Shown: positions 44,298-53,686, numbered from the stretch's first letter. The stretch is DNA of 64,000 nucleotides from Streptomyces coacervatus (GCF_029223485.1 NZ_JARHTP010000020.1:124001-188000); one strand, 5' to 3'. Numbers and translations are program-made. The notes: generated by a model not told the origin, from the letters alone.

Positions 44298-45956
44298 TCA
44301 GGACGGGTTGCCCGTCGAGACGTCGAGCGTGATCACGACCTTGTCCGGGTCGACGTCCGAGCCGGCCTCGGGGGACTGGTTGATCACCGCGCCCTCGCCG
44401 TAGGTGTTCTCGTCGTAGTCGTTGACGACCAGCGACCAGCCCGCGGCCTTCAAGCACTCCTTGACCGACTCGATGTACTTGAACCGGAAGTCGGGAACCC
44501 GGATCTTGTTCTCGTCGGTGTACGACTCCTGCGGCTCCGTGCACTCCGTCGAGTCGATCACCTTCGACTTGTCCGGCCCGCGGTAGTCCGCCGCATGCGT
44601 CGTCGACGCGGTCGCGCCGCTGGTGCTGCCGCTGCCGCCCGTGCCCTTGTCGCCACCGCCGCCCCCGTTGAGCGCCAGGGCCGCGATCAGGCCGCCGACG
44701 GCGATGATCGAGACGACGATCGACCAGATGACCACCGGCTTGTTGTTCTTGCTGCCGCCCGAGGGGGCGTGCTGGGGCGCGATGTTGTACGGCGGCGGGG
44801 TCTGCGGCTGCGCATACGGGGACGGCGTCCGGTAGCCGCCCTGCTGCGGGTAGCCGTACGCCGGAGACGGAGGTGGCGTCGGCGCGCTGTACGGGTTCGG
44901 AGCCTGGGCCTGGGCCTGGGCCTGGGGCTGCGGCTGCGGCTGGGGCGGCTGGTACGGCATCTGTACGGGGCCCGGCGGTGCCTGGGGCGCCTGGCCGACC
45001 GGCGGGAACACCGCGGCGCCGACGCCGGTGCCGCTCTGGGTGCGCGCGCCCGGCACGATGCTCGGCGGGGCGGCCTGGAAGGACGCGGCCACGCGCAGGC
45101 ACTCGTCCCGCATGGACTCGGAGCTCGGGAAACGCTCGTTCGGGTTCTTCTTCAGCGCGCGGGCAACCAGTGCGTCCACCGCGGGCGGCAGCGCCCGGTT
45201 GACCGACGAAGGAGCCACCGGCTCCTCCTGCACATGCGCGTACGCGATCGCCAGCGGCGAGTCCGCCTCGAACGGCAGCCGCCCGGTGACCAGTTGGAAC
45301 AGCATGATGCCGACCGAGTAGAGGTCGGACCGGGCGTCCACGCTCCGCCCCAGCGCCTGCTCCGGCGACAGGTACTGCGGGGTGCCGACGACCATGCCGG
45401 TCTGTGTCATCGACGTCACACCGGACTGCATGGCGCGCGCGATGCCGAAGTCCATCACCTTGACGACGCCGCGCTTGGTGACCATCACATTGCCCGGCTT
45501 GATGTCCCGGTGGACCAGGCCCATCTCGTGGCTGATCTCCAGGGCCGCGAGAACGTCCGCGGTGATCTTCAGTGCCTTGTCGGCGGGCATCGCGCCGAAC
45601 TGCCGTACGTCCTCGTCGAGCACCGAGCCCAGCGGGCGGCCCTCGACGTACTCCATGACGATGTACGGCGTCGTCATTCCGTCGAGGCTGTCCTCGCCGG
45701 TGTCGAAGACCGAGACGATATTGGTGTGCGTGAGCTTCGCCACGGCCTGGGCCTCGCGGCGGAAACGCTCACGGAAGGCCTGCTCCCGGCCGAGTTCGGT
45801 GTGCAGCGTCTTGATCGCGACCTGGCGGTCGAGCACGGAGTCGTACGCCAGGTGCACCGAGGCCATGCCGCCCTCGCCGAGCAGATCGCGCAGTTGATAG
45901 CGACCGCCGGCGAGCGCCCACCCCGCATACCGGCCGTGTGCGCCGTCCTGGCTCAT
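44298..45956 (-). CDS. Serine/threonine protein kinase with one C-terminal PASTA-like domain
   Basis: A 552-residue membrane kinase. Kinase domain about 18-285: GEGGMASVHLA loop, K49 (VAIK), HRDIKPGN, DFG and the SMTQTGMVVGTPQYLSPEQ activation loop. A Pro/Gln-rich linker with many PQ/AQ repeats leads to a membrane helix (about 430-450). The outer part has a PASTA-like segment (IRVPDFRFKYIESVKECLKAAGW...). ATG 45956 with GGGGGAA upstream. It is divergent from a second kinase and corresponds to a kinase pair in S. coelicolor; the signal sensed is unknown. Confidence 0.9.
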   Translation of the reverse strand: MSQDGAHGRYAGWALAGGRYQLRDLLGEGGMASVHLAYDSVLDRQVAIKTLHTELGREQAFRERFRREAQAVAKLTHTNIVSVFDTGEDSLDGMTTPYIVMEYVEGRPLGSVLDEDVRQFGAMPADKALKITADVLAALEISHEMGLVHRDIKPGNVMVTKRGVVKVMDFGIARAMQSGVTSMTQTGMVVGTPQYLSPEQALGRSVDARSDLYSVGIMLFQLVTGRLPFEADSPLAIAYAHVQEEPVAPSSVNRALPPAVDALVARALKKNPNERFPSSESMRDECLRVAASFQAAPPSIVPGARTQSGTGVGAAVFPPVGQAPQAPPGPVQMPYQPPQPQPQPQAQAQAQAPNPYSAPTPPPSPAYGYPQQGGYRTPSPYAQPQTPPPYNIAPQHAPSGGSKNNKPVVIWSIVVSIIAVGGLIAALALNGGGGGDKGTGGSGSTSGATASTTHAADYRGPDKSKVIDSTECTEPQESYTDENKIRVPDFRFKYIESVKECLKAAGWSLVVNDYDENTYGEGAVINQSPEAGSDVDPDKVVITLDVSTGNPS

Positions 45957-46290
45957 GTTCCGCTTCCCCCGTGGGCCTTCAGGCGCCGTTGACTGCCGAT
46001 GATCCAAAGTGCTATTCCCGGCCAAGTCTGCCCCAGGGCACTGACACGTCAAGCTCGGTGCCCGATCCGTGACCGTACGCGATAGAAGCGTCGCGGGAGC
46101 GTTACAGAGGCTGTACGGGCGGTACACAGAACTTGCACGCGGGCACAGGGTGACGGTTTCATGGCCGGTCCGTCCTGTGCCGGTTCCGGCCCCCATCTCG
46201 GACCGGCGGCTTGCGTTGAGGCTGTAGCGTGGCCGACGGAGACCGTAACAACACCGCGCGCACCGCGGGCAGAAACGACGGCGAGGACTG
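45957..46290. other. Divergent gap between two Ser/Thr kinase genes
   Basis: 334 bp holding both promoters. An inverted repeat CTGTAC (46111-46116) and GTACA (46122-46126) is the only structure I noticed. No coding potential is evident. Confidence 0.4.
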
Positions 46291-47880
46291 ATGGCACAGC
46301 AGCAGCGCGCCCAGGGCCCGTCCGACCCCGAGGCGACTGGCGGCGGTATGTCAGATGCGCCGGAAATGTGGGGTAACGGCGGGCTGGTCGGGGACGGCCG
46401 GTATCGGCTGACCCGCAGACTCGGCCGGGGCGGCATGGCAGAGGTGTTCGCCGCGGAGGATGTACGCCTCGGGCGCACCGTCGCGGTCAAGCTGCTCCGT
46501 GCCGACCTCGCCGAGGACCCGGTCTCCAAGGCCCGCTTCACGCGCGAGGCACAGTCGGTGGCCGGTCTCAACCACCATGCGATCGTCGCCGTGTACGACT
46601 CCGGCGAGGACCTGCTGCCCAGCAGCGGCTTCGGCGGCGGGGGCGGCCACTCGGTGCCGTACATCGTGATGGAGATCGTCGAGGGGCGGACCATCCGCGA
46701 CCTCCTCATCAACGCCGAGGCGCCCGGCCCCGAGCAGGCCCTGATCATCGTCTCCGGTGTGCTGGAGGCGCTCGCCTACTCGCATCAGCACGGCATCGTG
46801 CACCGCGACATCAAGCCCGCGAACGTGATCATCACGCACACCGGCGCGGTGAAGGTGATGGACTTCGGCATCGCCCGTGCCCTGCACGGCGCGCAGTCGA
46901 CGATGACGCAGACCGGCATGGTCATGGGCACGCCGCAGTACCTCTCCCCGGAGCAGGCGCTCGGCAAGGCCGTCGACCACCGCTCCGACCTGTATGCGAC
47001 GGGCTGCCTCCTCTACGAACTCCTCGCGCTGCGGCCCCCGTTCACGGGCGAGACCCCGCTGTCCGTGGTCTACCAGCACGTCCAGGACATCCCGACGCCG
47101 CCGTCCGAGGCCTCCGACGCCGTGCCGCCGGAGCTCGACGGCCTTGTCATGCGCTCGCTGGCCAAGGATCCGGACGACCGCTTCCAGACCGCCGAGGAGA
47201 TGCGCGGGCTCGTCCAGTACGGGCTGCAGATGCTGTACGACCAGGGCGGCCACACCGGCACCTGGAACACCGGCCCGGTCGCCATGCACGAGGGCCGGCA
47301 CACCCCGGCGGGGGGCTTCGCGAGCACGACGGTGCTGCCGCACCCCAGTGCCTCCTCCGGTACGGCGCAGATCCCGCAGCCGATCCTGCCCACCGGCTAC
47401 GGCGGTGGGGACGACGGCGGCTTCGAGGGCCACGGCAACAAGGGCAGCGGCCGCGGCAAGCTGTGGATCCTCGCCGTCCTCGCGGTGATCGCCATCGCGG
47501 CAGGCGTCGCGCTGGCGCTGCACAACACCACCAGCGGCAAGGGCGGGGCGGGCACCAGTCACTCGCCGACCACCTCGCAGACCACCAAGGACACGGCCAC
47601 CGAGTCGCCGACCGACACCACCACCGACGAGCCGACGGACACGTCCACGGACACCGGCTCCGGCACGACCTCCGGGTCCGGCAGCTACACGCCGTCCTAC
47701 ACGCCGTCGTACACCCCGTCCCACACGGCCAGCAGCCAGCCGACCAACCAGCCGACGGACACCCCGACGACCGCGGATCCGACGGACGACCCGACCCCGA
47801 CGACCCAGCCCACGGACAACCCGACGGACCCGGGTACGGGCACCGGCGGTCCGCCCGGGGATACGGCGGGCGTCGGCTGA
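46291..47880 (+). CDS. Serine/threonine protein kinase with Ser/Thr/Pro-rich extracellular tail
   Basis: A 529-residue membrane kinase. Kinase domain about 37-310: GRGGMAEVFAA, K67 (VAVK), HRDIKPAN, DFG, STMTQTGMVMGTPQYLSPEQ. An insertion after residue 108 (Ser/Gly-rich, SSGFGGGGGHS) lies between the beta-3 and beta-4 regions. A membrane helix (about 390-410) is followed by a Thr/Pro/Ser tail with SYTPSYTPSYTPSH repeats and no PASTA domain, so it is unlikely to bind muropeptides. GGCGAGG precedes the ATG. Confidence 0.9.
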   Translation: MAQQQRAQGPSDPEATGGGMSDAPEMWGNGGLVGDGRYRLTRRLGRGGMAEVFAAEDVRLGRTVAVKLLRADLAEDPVSKARFTREAQSVAGLNHHAIVAVYDSGEDLLPSSGFGGGGGHSVPYIVMEIVEGRTIRDLLINAEAPGPEQALIIVSGVLEALAYSHQHGIVHRDIKPANVIITHTGAVKVMDFGIARALHGAQSTMTQTGMVMGTPQYLSPEQALGKAVDHRSDLYATGCLLYELLALRPPFTGETPLSVVYQHVQDIPTPPSEASDAVPPELDGLVMRSLAKDPDDRFQTAEEMRGLVQYGLQMLYDQGGHTGTWNTGPVAMHEGRHTPAGGFASTTVLPHPSASSGTAQIPQPILPTGYGGGDDGGFEGHGNKGSGRGKLWILAVLAVIAIAAGVALALHNTTSGKGGAGTSHSPTTSQTTKDTATESPTDTTTDEPTDTSTDTGSGTTSGSGSYTPSYTPSYTPSHTASSQPTNQPTDTPTTADPTDDPTPTTQPTDNPTDPGTGTGGPPGDTAGVG

Positions 47881-48230
47881 CCCGGCGATTCCGGTCTGCA
47901 TGATCATCCCGGTCCCGCACGAAGTGAGCTCTTCCCGTGACGTGGGTCACCGGGATAACGTGCCGTTGTTCCGGCCCCCTGCAAGGCTGTGACCAGGAAG
48001 AGTTCCCGACTTTCGCGATTTACTTGGAAATCCAAGCAAAAACGCAGGTCAGGAGGGGTTTCACAGAAATGTGGAGCACTGGGTAACGTGCTTTTTGCAG
48101 GGCGCTCGCCGGGGCACCTGTCACGCCTGTTCCCGACCGGGCCGCACCCACCCTGTGCGTCCGTAGGGCTGCAGGTGAGCCGCACTGGCGCCCGGCGAAC
48201 CCGGGTAGCCGGACCGACGGAGGAGCACAC
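47881..48230. other. 350-bp intergenic region upstream of the second bkd set
   Basis: Holds an inverted repeat CCCGTGAC/GTCACCGGG near 47935-47955 and CTTGGA-AA-TCCAAG at 48023-48036. The AT-rich patch TTTCGCGATTTACTTGG (about 48011-48027) stands out. The stretch after it ends in GGAGGAG before the bkd GTG. A promoter with an operator is likely; no gene is visible. Confidence 0.5.
48023..48036. promoter_or_regulatory. Inverted repeat, possible operator of the bkd copy B operon
   Basis: CTTGGA (48023-48028) and TCCAAG (48031-48036) around AA. It sits about 200 nt before the operon start, in the most AT-rich patch nearby. It resembles Lrp/AsnC or other dimeric-repressor operators, but no family is certain. 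Confidence 0.4.
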
Positions 48231-49418
48231 GTGACCGTGGAGAGCACTGCCCCGCGCAAGCCGCGACGCAGCGCCGGAACCAAGAGCACGGCCGGCAAGC
48301 GCACGACCGCAAGGAACACGCCGGGCGCCGAGCCCGAGCTGGTACAGCTGCTGACGCCCGAGGGCGAGCGCGTGAAGAACGCAGAGAACGCCGTGTACGA
48401 CAAGTACGTCGCCGGCATCACCCCCGAAGAGCTCCGCGGCCTGTACCGCGACATGGTGCTCACCCGCCGCTTCGACGCCGAGGCCACCTCTCTGCAGCGC
48501 CAGGGCGAGCTGGGCCTGTGGGCCTCGCTGCTCGGCCAGGAGGCCGCCCAGATCGGCTCCGGGCGGGCCACCCGTGAGGACGACTACGTCTTCCCGACCT
48601 ACCGCGAGCACGGCGTCGCCTGGTGCCGCGGGGTCGATCCGACCAATCTGCTGGGCATGTTCCGCGGCGTGAACAACGGCGGCTGGGACCCCAACAGCAA
48701 CAACTTCCACCTGTACACCATCGTCATCGGCTCCCAGACGCTGCACGCCACGGGCTATGCGATGGGCGTGGCCAAGGACGGCGCGGACAGCGCGGTGATC
48801 GCCTACTTCGGCGACGGCGCGTCCAGTCAGGGCGACGTCGCGGAGTCCTTCACCTTCTCCGCGGTCTACAACGCTCCCGTGGTGTTCTTCTGCCAGAACA
48901 ACCAATGGGCGATCTCCGAGCCGACCGAGAAGCAGACCCGCGTGCCGCTCTACCAGCGCGCACAGGGCTACGGCTTCCCGGGCGTCCGCGTCGACGGCAA
49001 CGACGTGCTGGCCGTCCTGGCCGTCACCAAGTGGGCGCTGGAGCGGGCCCGCAACGGCGAGGGCCCCACCCTCGTCGAGGCGTACACCTACCGCATGGGC
49101 GCCCACACCACCTCCGACGACCCGAGCAAGTACCGGGCCGACGAGGAGCGCGAGGCCTGGGAGGCGAAGGACCCGATCCTGCGGCTTCGCCGGTACCTGG
49201 AGGCTTCAAACCACGCGGACGAGGGATTCTTCGCGGAACTCGAGGCCGAGAGCGAGGCGTTGGGCAAACGAGTGCGTGAGGCGGTCCGCGCCATGCCGGA
49301 CCCGGACCACTTCGCCATCTTCGAGCACGCCTACGCGGACGGGCATGCGCTCGTCGACGAGGAGCGAGCCCAGTTCGCCGCCTACCAGGCATCGTTCGCA
49401 GAGGAAGAGGGGGTCTGA
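48231..49418 (+). CDS. bkdA: Keto-acid dehydrogenase E1 alpha subunit (copy B)
   Basis: A 395-residue thiamine-diphosphate-dependent decarboxylase subunit. Cofactor motif FGDGASSQGDVAESFTFSAV...CQNN, plus RVDGNDVLAV and YRMGAHTTSDDPSKYR. The first 45 residues are a basic, Thr/Ala-rich extension absent from copy A. GTG start with GGAGGAG 7 nt upstream. Closer in form to the branched-chain enzyme than to bacterial pyruvate E1, though pyruvate activity cannot be ruled out from sequence. Confidence 0.9.
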   Translation: MTVESTAPRKPRRSAGTKSTAGKRTTARNTPGAEPELVQLLTPEGERVKNAENAVYDKYVAGITPEELRGLYRDMVLTRRFDAEATSLQRQGELGLWASLLGQEAAQIGSGRATREDDYVFPTYREHGVAWCRGVDPTNLLGMFRGVNNGGWDPNSNNFHLYTIVIGSQTLHATGYAMGVAKDGADSAVIAYFGDGASSQGDVAESFTFSAVYNAPVVFFCQNNQWAISEPTEKQTRVPLYQRAQGYGFPGVRVDGNDVLAVLAVTKWALERARNGEGPTLVEAYTYRMGAHTTSDDPSKYRADEEREAWEAKDPILRLRRYLEASNHADEGFFAELEAESEALGKRVREAVRAMPDPDHFAIFEHAYADGHALVDEERAQFAAYQASFAEEEGV

Positions 49419-49420
49419 TC

Positions 49421-50401
49421 ATGGCAACCGAAAAGCTGGCCCTGGCCAAGGCGATCAACGAATCGCTGCGCCGTGCCCTGGACTCCGACCCCAAGGTCCT
49501 CATCATGGGCGAGGACGTGGGCAAGCTCGGTGGCGTGTTCCGCGTGACGGACGGCCTCCAGAAGGACTTCGGCGAGAGCCGCGTCATCGACACCCCCCTC
49601 GCCGAGTCGGGCATCGTCGGCACCGCGATCGGTCTGGCCCTGCGCGGCTACCGCCCGGTCGTGGAGATCCAGTTCGACGGCTTCGTCTTCCCCGCCTACG
49701 ACCAGATCGTCACGCAGCTCGCGAAGATGCACGCCCGCTCGCTGGGCAAGGTCAAGCTCCCGGTCGTCGTGCGCATCCCCTACGGCGGCGGCATCGGCGC
49801 GGTCGAGCACCACTCCGAGTCCCCCGAGGCCCTCTTCGCGCACGTGGCGGGCCTGAAGATCGTCAGCCCCTCCAACGCGTCGGACGCGTACTGGATGATG
49901 CAGCAGGCCATCCAGAGCGACGACCCGGTGATCTTCTTCGAGCCCAAGCGGCGCTACTGGGACAAGGGCGAGGTCAACACCGAGGCGATCCCCGGCCCGC
50001 TGCACAGGGCGCAGGTGGTCCGCGAGGGCACCGACCTCACGCTCGTCGCCTACGGCCCGATGGTGAAGCTCTGCCAGGAGGTCGCCGACGCGGCCGCCGA
50101 GGAGGGCAAGAACCTGGAGGTCCTCGATCTGCGCTCGGTGTCCCCGCTGGACTTCGACGCCATCCAGACGTCGGTGGAGAAGACCCGCCGCCTGGTGGTG
50201 GTCCACGAGGCCCCGGTGTTCTTCGGCTCGGGCGCGGAGATCGCCGCCCGCATCACGGAGCGCTGCTTCTACCACCTGGAGGCACCGGTCCTCAGGGTCG
50301 GCGGCTACCACGCCCCGTACCCGCCGGCCCGCCTGGAGGAGGAGTACCTGCCGGGCCTGGACCGGGTGCTCGACGCCGTCGACCGCGCCCTGGCGTACTG
50401 A
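49421..50401 (+). CDS. bkdB: Keto-acid dehydrogenase E1 beta subunit (copy B)
   Basis: A 326-residue E1 beta partner. IMGEDVGKLGGVFRVTDGLQ, IQFDGFVFPAYDQIVTQLAK, RIPYGGGIGAVEHHSESPEA and EPKRRYW match copy A closely, so the two sets arose from duplication or transfer of one operon. It starts two nucleotides after the E1 alpha stop. Confidence 0.94.
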   Translation: MATEKLALAKAINESLRRALDSDPKVLIMGEDVGKLGGVFRVTDGLQKDFGESRVIDTPLAESGIVGTAIGLALRGYRPVVEIQFDGFVFPAYDQIVTQLAKMHARSLGKVKLPVVVRIPYGGGIGAVEHHSESPEALFAHVAGLKIVSPSNASDAYWMMQQAIQSDDPVIFFEPKRRYWDKGEVNTEAIPGPLHRAQVVREGTDLTLVAYGPMVKLCQEVADAAAEEGKNLEVLDLRSVSPLDFDAIQTSVEKTRRLVVVHEAPVFFGSGAEIAARITERCFYHLEAPVLRVGGYHAPYPPARLEEEYLPGLDRVLDAVDRALAY

Positions 50402-50411
50402 GGAGAGGGTC

Positions 50412-51815
50412 GTGACGACGATGACGGAAGCGTCCGTACGCGAGTTCAAGATGCCGGACGTCGGCGAGGGCCTCACCGAGGCCGAGATCCTCAAGTGGTA
50501 CGTCCAGCCCGGCGACAAGGTCACCGACGGCCAGGTGGTGTGCGAGGTCGAGACCGCGAAGGCGGCGGTGGAACTGCCCATCCCGTACGACGGGGTGGTC
50601 CGCGACCTGCACTTCCCCGAGGGCACCACGGTGGACGTGGGCACGTCGATCATCGCGGTGGACGTGTCGGGCGGCGCTGCCGCTCCCGTGGAGGCGCCGG
50701 CTCAGGCCGCTGCTCCCGCAGAGGAGAAGAAGCCCGAGGGCTCCGGCCGCCAGCCGGTGCTGGTCGGCTACGGCGTCGCCGCGTCCTCCACCAAGCGCCG
50801 CCCGCGCAAGGGCCCCGAGGTCACGGTCCCCCAGGCGTCGACGGCGATCCAGAAGGAGCTCAACGGCCACGGACCGGCTCCGGCCGCACCTGCACCGGCC
50901 GAGAAGCCCCGCCCGCTCGCCAAGCCGCCGGTGCGCAAGCTGGCCAAGGACCTGGGCGTCGATCTTGCCACGGTGGTTCCGTCCGGCCCGGACGGCATCA
51001 TCACGCGCGAGGACGTGCACGCGGCGGTAGCGCCGCCGGCCGCGGAGCCGGTGACGGCTGTGACGGCTCCGGCTGTTTCCGTGCCCCCGGCCCCGGTCGC
51101 GACGTACGACACGGCCCGTGAGACCCGTATCCCGGTCAAGGGTGTCCGCAAGGCCACGGCGGCGGCGATGATCGGCTCGGCGTTCACGGCGCCGCACGTC
51201 ACGGAGTTCGTGACGATCGACGTGACCCGCACGATGAAGTTGGTCGAGGAGCTCAAGCAGGACAAGGAGTTCGCGGGACTGCGCGTGAACCCCTTGCTGC
51301 TGATCACCAAGGCGCTGCTGGTCGCCATCAAGCGAAACCCGGACATCAACGCGTCCTGGGACGAGGCCAACCAGGAGATCGTGCTCAAGCACTACGTCAA
51401 CCTGGGCATCGCCGCGGCCACCCCGCGCGGTCTGATCGTCCCGAACATCAAGGACGCGCACGCCAAGACGCTTCCCCAACTGGCCGAATCCCTGGGCGAG
51501 TTGGTGTCGACGGCTCGGGAGGGAAAGACGTCCCCGGCGGCCATGCAGGGCGGCACTGTGACCATCACCAACGTCGGCGTCTTCGGCGTCGACACGGGCA
51601 CGCCGATCCTCAACCCCGGCGAGTCCGCGATCCTCGCCATCGGCGCGATCAAGCTCCAGCCGTGGGTCCACAAGGGCAAGGTGAAGCCCCGCCAGGTGAC
51701 GACGCTGGCGCTGAGCTTCGATCACCGGCTGGTGGACGGGGAGTTGGGGTCGAAGGTGCTGGCGGATGTGGCGGCGATTCTGGAGCAGCCGAAGAGGTTG
51801 ATCAGCTGGGCGTGA
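50412..51815 (+). CDS. bkdC: Keto-acid dehydrogenase E2 acyltransferase (copy B)
   Basis: A 467-residue acyltransferase. Lipoyl domain about 10-85 (lipoyl K50 in VETAKAAVELP), long Ala/Pro linker, E1/E3-binding domain (KPPVRKLAKDLGVDLATVVPSG), catalytic domain with LSFDHRLVDGELGSKVL. GTG start; the operon again lacks an E3 gene. A strong terminator follows. Confidence 0.93.
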   Translation: MTTMTEASVREFKMPDVGEGLTEAEILKWYVQPGDKVTDGQVVCEVETAKAAVELPIPYDGVVRDLHFPEGTTVDVGTSIIAVDVSGGAAAPVEAPAQAAAPAEEKKPEGSGRQPVLVGYGVAASSTKRRPRKGPEVTVPQASTAIQKELNGHGPAPAAPAPAEKPRPLAKPPVRKLAKDLGVDLATVVPSGPDGIITREDVHAAVAPPAAEPVTAVTAPAVSVPPAPVATYDTARETRIPVKGVRKATAAAMIGSAFTAPHVTEFVTIDVTRTMKLVEELKQDKEFAGLRVNPLLLITKALLVAIKRNPDINASWDEANQEIVLKHYVNLGIAAATPRGLIVPNIKDAHAKTLPQLAESLGELVSTAREGKTSPAAMQGGTVTITNVGVFGVDTGTPILNPGESAILAIGAIKLQPWVHKGKVKPRQVTTLALSFDHRLVDGELGSKVLADVAAILEQPKRLISWA

Positions 51816-51832
51816 GGCCTTCTGATGCAGAG

Positions 51833-51869
51833 ATGGCGAGACAGTGACTTCCAGTCACTGTCTCGCCAT
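51833..51869. terminator. Terminator after the bkd copy B operon
   Basis: Perfect 16-bp stem, ATGGCGAGACAGTGAC (51833-51848) and GTCACTGTCTCGCCAT (51854-51869), loop TTCCA; it can also stop the opposite-strand genes. Confidence 0.9.
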
Positions 51870-51873
51870 GGGA

Positions 51874-51951
51874 TCAGCTCTGGTTGAGCACGTACACCGG
51901 CGCTCCGCCCGTCCGTGCCCGCACTGCCAATTCGTCATCGCGCCTTACCAC
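51874..51951 (-). CDS. Possible 25-residue peptide coupled to the methyltransferase gene
   Basis: GTG 51951 lies one base after the methyltransferase stop, with AAGG about 9 nt upstream. The frame codes about 25 residues (MVRRDDELAVRARTGGAPVY then VLNQS) and stops just before the terminator. Composition is protein-like, but its length makes this uncertain. Confidence 0.3.
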   Translation of the reverse strand: MVRRDDELAVRARTGGAPVYVLNQS

Positions 51952-51952
51952 T

Positions 51953-52621
51953 TCAGACCGCCTTCCGCGCCATCAGCGTCGCGAACCTCCGCTTTCTCCC
52001 CTCCTCCGGCTCCTGCACCACCCTCGCCGTCACTACCAGCCCTGCCTGCTCCAGCAGTTCCACAAGCCGTTCCACCGGCAGCAGATGGGACTCGTACGAC
52101 ACCGGATGCCCGCCGTACGCCTGCGTCGGCCGGAGATGCTCGCCGTCGCCCACATGGCCGGCCAGCATCAGCCGGCCGCCGGGCCCCAGCGTCCGGTGGA
52201 ACTCGGCGAACACCACCGGCAGTACCTCCGGCGGCGTGTGGTGGACGGAGTAGAAGGCGAGGATGCCGCCGAGCGTCCCGTCGGCGATCTCCAGTCCGGT
52301 CATCGACCCCACGGTGAAGGTCAGCCCGGGATGGGTCCGTCGGGCGATCTCGACCATCCTCGGTGAGATGTCCACACCGAAGGCGGGCACGCCCAGATCC
52401 GCCAGGTGCGCGGTCACGAACCCCGGGCCGCACCCCAGGTCCGCGACCGGCCGCCCCTCCTCGTCCTCCCGCACGGCCTCCGCGAACGCGGCCAGCAACG
52501 CGCGTGACAACGGGTCCAGTTCCGCAGGCCTCTTGACCTGCTCGGCATAGTCGGCGGCGACGGTGTCGTACGACTCCCGGATCGCAGTGAGAATCGCAGT
52601 GAGATACGAGGGCTCGGTCAC
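51953..52621 (-). CDS. Class I SAM-dependent methyltransferase
   Basis: A 222-residue methyltransferase with the SAM-binding motif VADLGCGPGFVTAHL (about 59-73), the acidic VDISPRMVEIAR strand end, and the post-motif LGPGGRLMLAGHVG. Substrate unknown. GTG start. Confidence 0.88.
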   Translation of the reverse strand: MTEPSYLTAILTAIRESYDTVAADYAEQVKRPAELDPLSRALLAAFAEAVREDEEGRPVADLGCGPGFVTAHLADLGVPAFGVDISPRMVEIARRTHPGLTFTVGSMTGLEIADGTLGGILAFYSVHHTPPEVLPVVFAEFHRTLGPGGRLMLAGHVGDGEHLRPTQAYGGHPVSYESHLLPVERLVELLEQAGLVVTARVVQEPEEGRKRRFATLMARKAV

Positions 52622-52707
52622 CCCGTGACTCTAAACACCGAGGGGCCCACCGCCCACAGGCGGCAGACCCCTCCAGTCAGGTGCTCACGCACTCACCTAC
52701 GCCGGCG

Positions 52708-53610
52708 TCAGCCGAGCTGCGCGAACCCGTAGTTCAGGAGCTTCTTCGCGTCCGCCTCGCGCTGGGCGATGGAGGTGGAGGCGAGGACGGTGCCGTAGAC
52801 CGTCTTGCCGTTGCGGGTGGCGGCGAAGACGAGGCAGTACTGGGCCTCGGGGCCGGAGCCCGTCTTCACGCCGATCGTGCCGCTGTAGCTGCTGAGCAGA
52901 CCGTTCGTGTTGACCCACGGCTGCATCGTGCGGGTGCTGCCCGTCTTGGTGATGGTCTTCGCGGTGTACGACTTCGTCTTCACGACCGTGCGGAACGTGG
53001 AGTTCTTCATCGCACTGCTGGCGATCTTCGTCAGGTCGCGCGGCGTCGAGTAGTTGTTGCCACTCCCTATGCCGTCGAACGAGTCGAAGTGCGTGTTCGT
53101 CAGCCCCAGGCTCTTCGCGGCGGTGTTCATCTTGCCGATGAACGACTTCACGCGAGCGGCCCGCGTCGAGCCCGCACCGAACTTGTCGGCGAGCGCGTAG
53201 GCGGCGTCGCAGCCCGACGGCAGCATCAGGCCGTAGAGCAGCTGGCGGACGGTCACCTTGTCGCCGACGATCAGGTGGGCCTGGGAGGCGTTGTTGGCGA
53301 CGACGTAGTCGCTATACGCCTTCTGGATCGTGACCTTGGCGTCGAGGTTCAGGTTCGCCGACGCGAGCACGACCTTCGCGGTCATGATCTTGGTGGTGGA
53401 GCCGGTGGAGCGCCTGGTGTCCGCTGCCTTCGTGTACAGCGTCTTGCCGTTCGCGTTGTTCATCACGTAGCCGCCCTTGGCGACGATCGTGGGCGCGGTG
53501 ACGGCCTGCGCGGGCGCAGCGGTGAGGGCACCGGTCGCGAGCATGGCGCCCGCCGTCACGGCGACGGCGGTGGCTCTGCGGACACGGCTGCCCGGAATGC
53601 CGGTAATCAA
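52708..53610 (-). CDS. D-alanyl-D-alanine carboxypeptidase (class A low-molecular-weight PBP-like)
   Basis: A 300-residue secreted serine peptidase that trims the fifth residue of peptidoglycan stem peptides. Signal peptide about 1-36 (VAVTAGAMLATGALTAAPAQA). Active-site motifs: S71-T-T-K74, S132-G-C and K249-T-G. The SxN motif is SGC, as in the S11 family's DacC-like members. A TTG start at 53610 fits the signal peptide; no ATG/GTG gives a better N-terminus. Confidence 0.88.
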   Translation of the reverse strand: MITGIPGSRVRRATAVAVTAGAMLATGALTAAPAQAVTAPTIVAKGGYVMNNANGKTLYTKAADTRRSTGSTTKIMTAKVVLASANLNLDAKVTIQKAYSDYVVANNASQAHLIVGDKVTVRQLLYGLMLPSGCDAAYALADKFGAGSTRAARVKSFIGKMNTAAKSLGLTNTHFDSFDGIGSGNNYSTPRDLTKIASSAMKNSTFRTVVKTKSYTAKTITKTGSTRTMQPWVNTNGLLSSYSGTIGVKTGSGPEAQYCLVFAATRNGKTVYGTVLASTSIAQREADAKKLLNYGFAQLG

Positions 53611-53644
53611 GTGATTTACCCCGATGTATGTCGAATGCCCCTGG

Positions 53645-53686
53645 CGTGCGGCCGAGTTGAGCGTCCAGAGAAGATGGGGCCGCACG
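53645..53686. other. Long-loop inverted repeat upstream of the carboxypeptidase gene
   Basis: CGTGCGGCC (53645-53653) and GGCCGCACG (53678-53686) pair across 24 nt, in the carboxypeptidase/GntR divergent gap. It may be part of the 5' untranslated region; no known riboswitch pattern is recognised. Confidence 0.35.
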
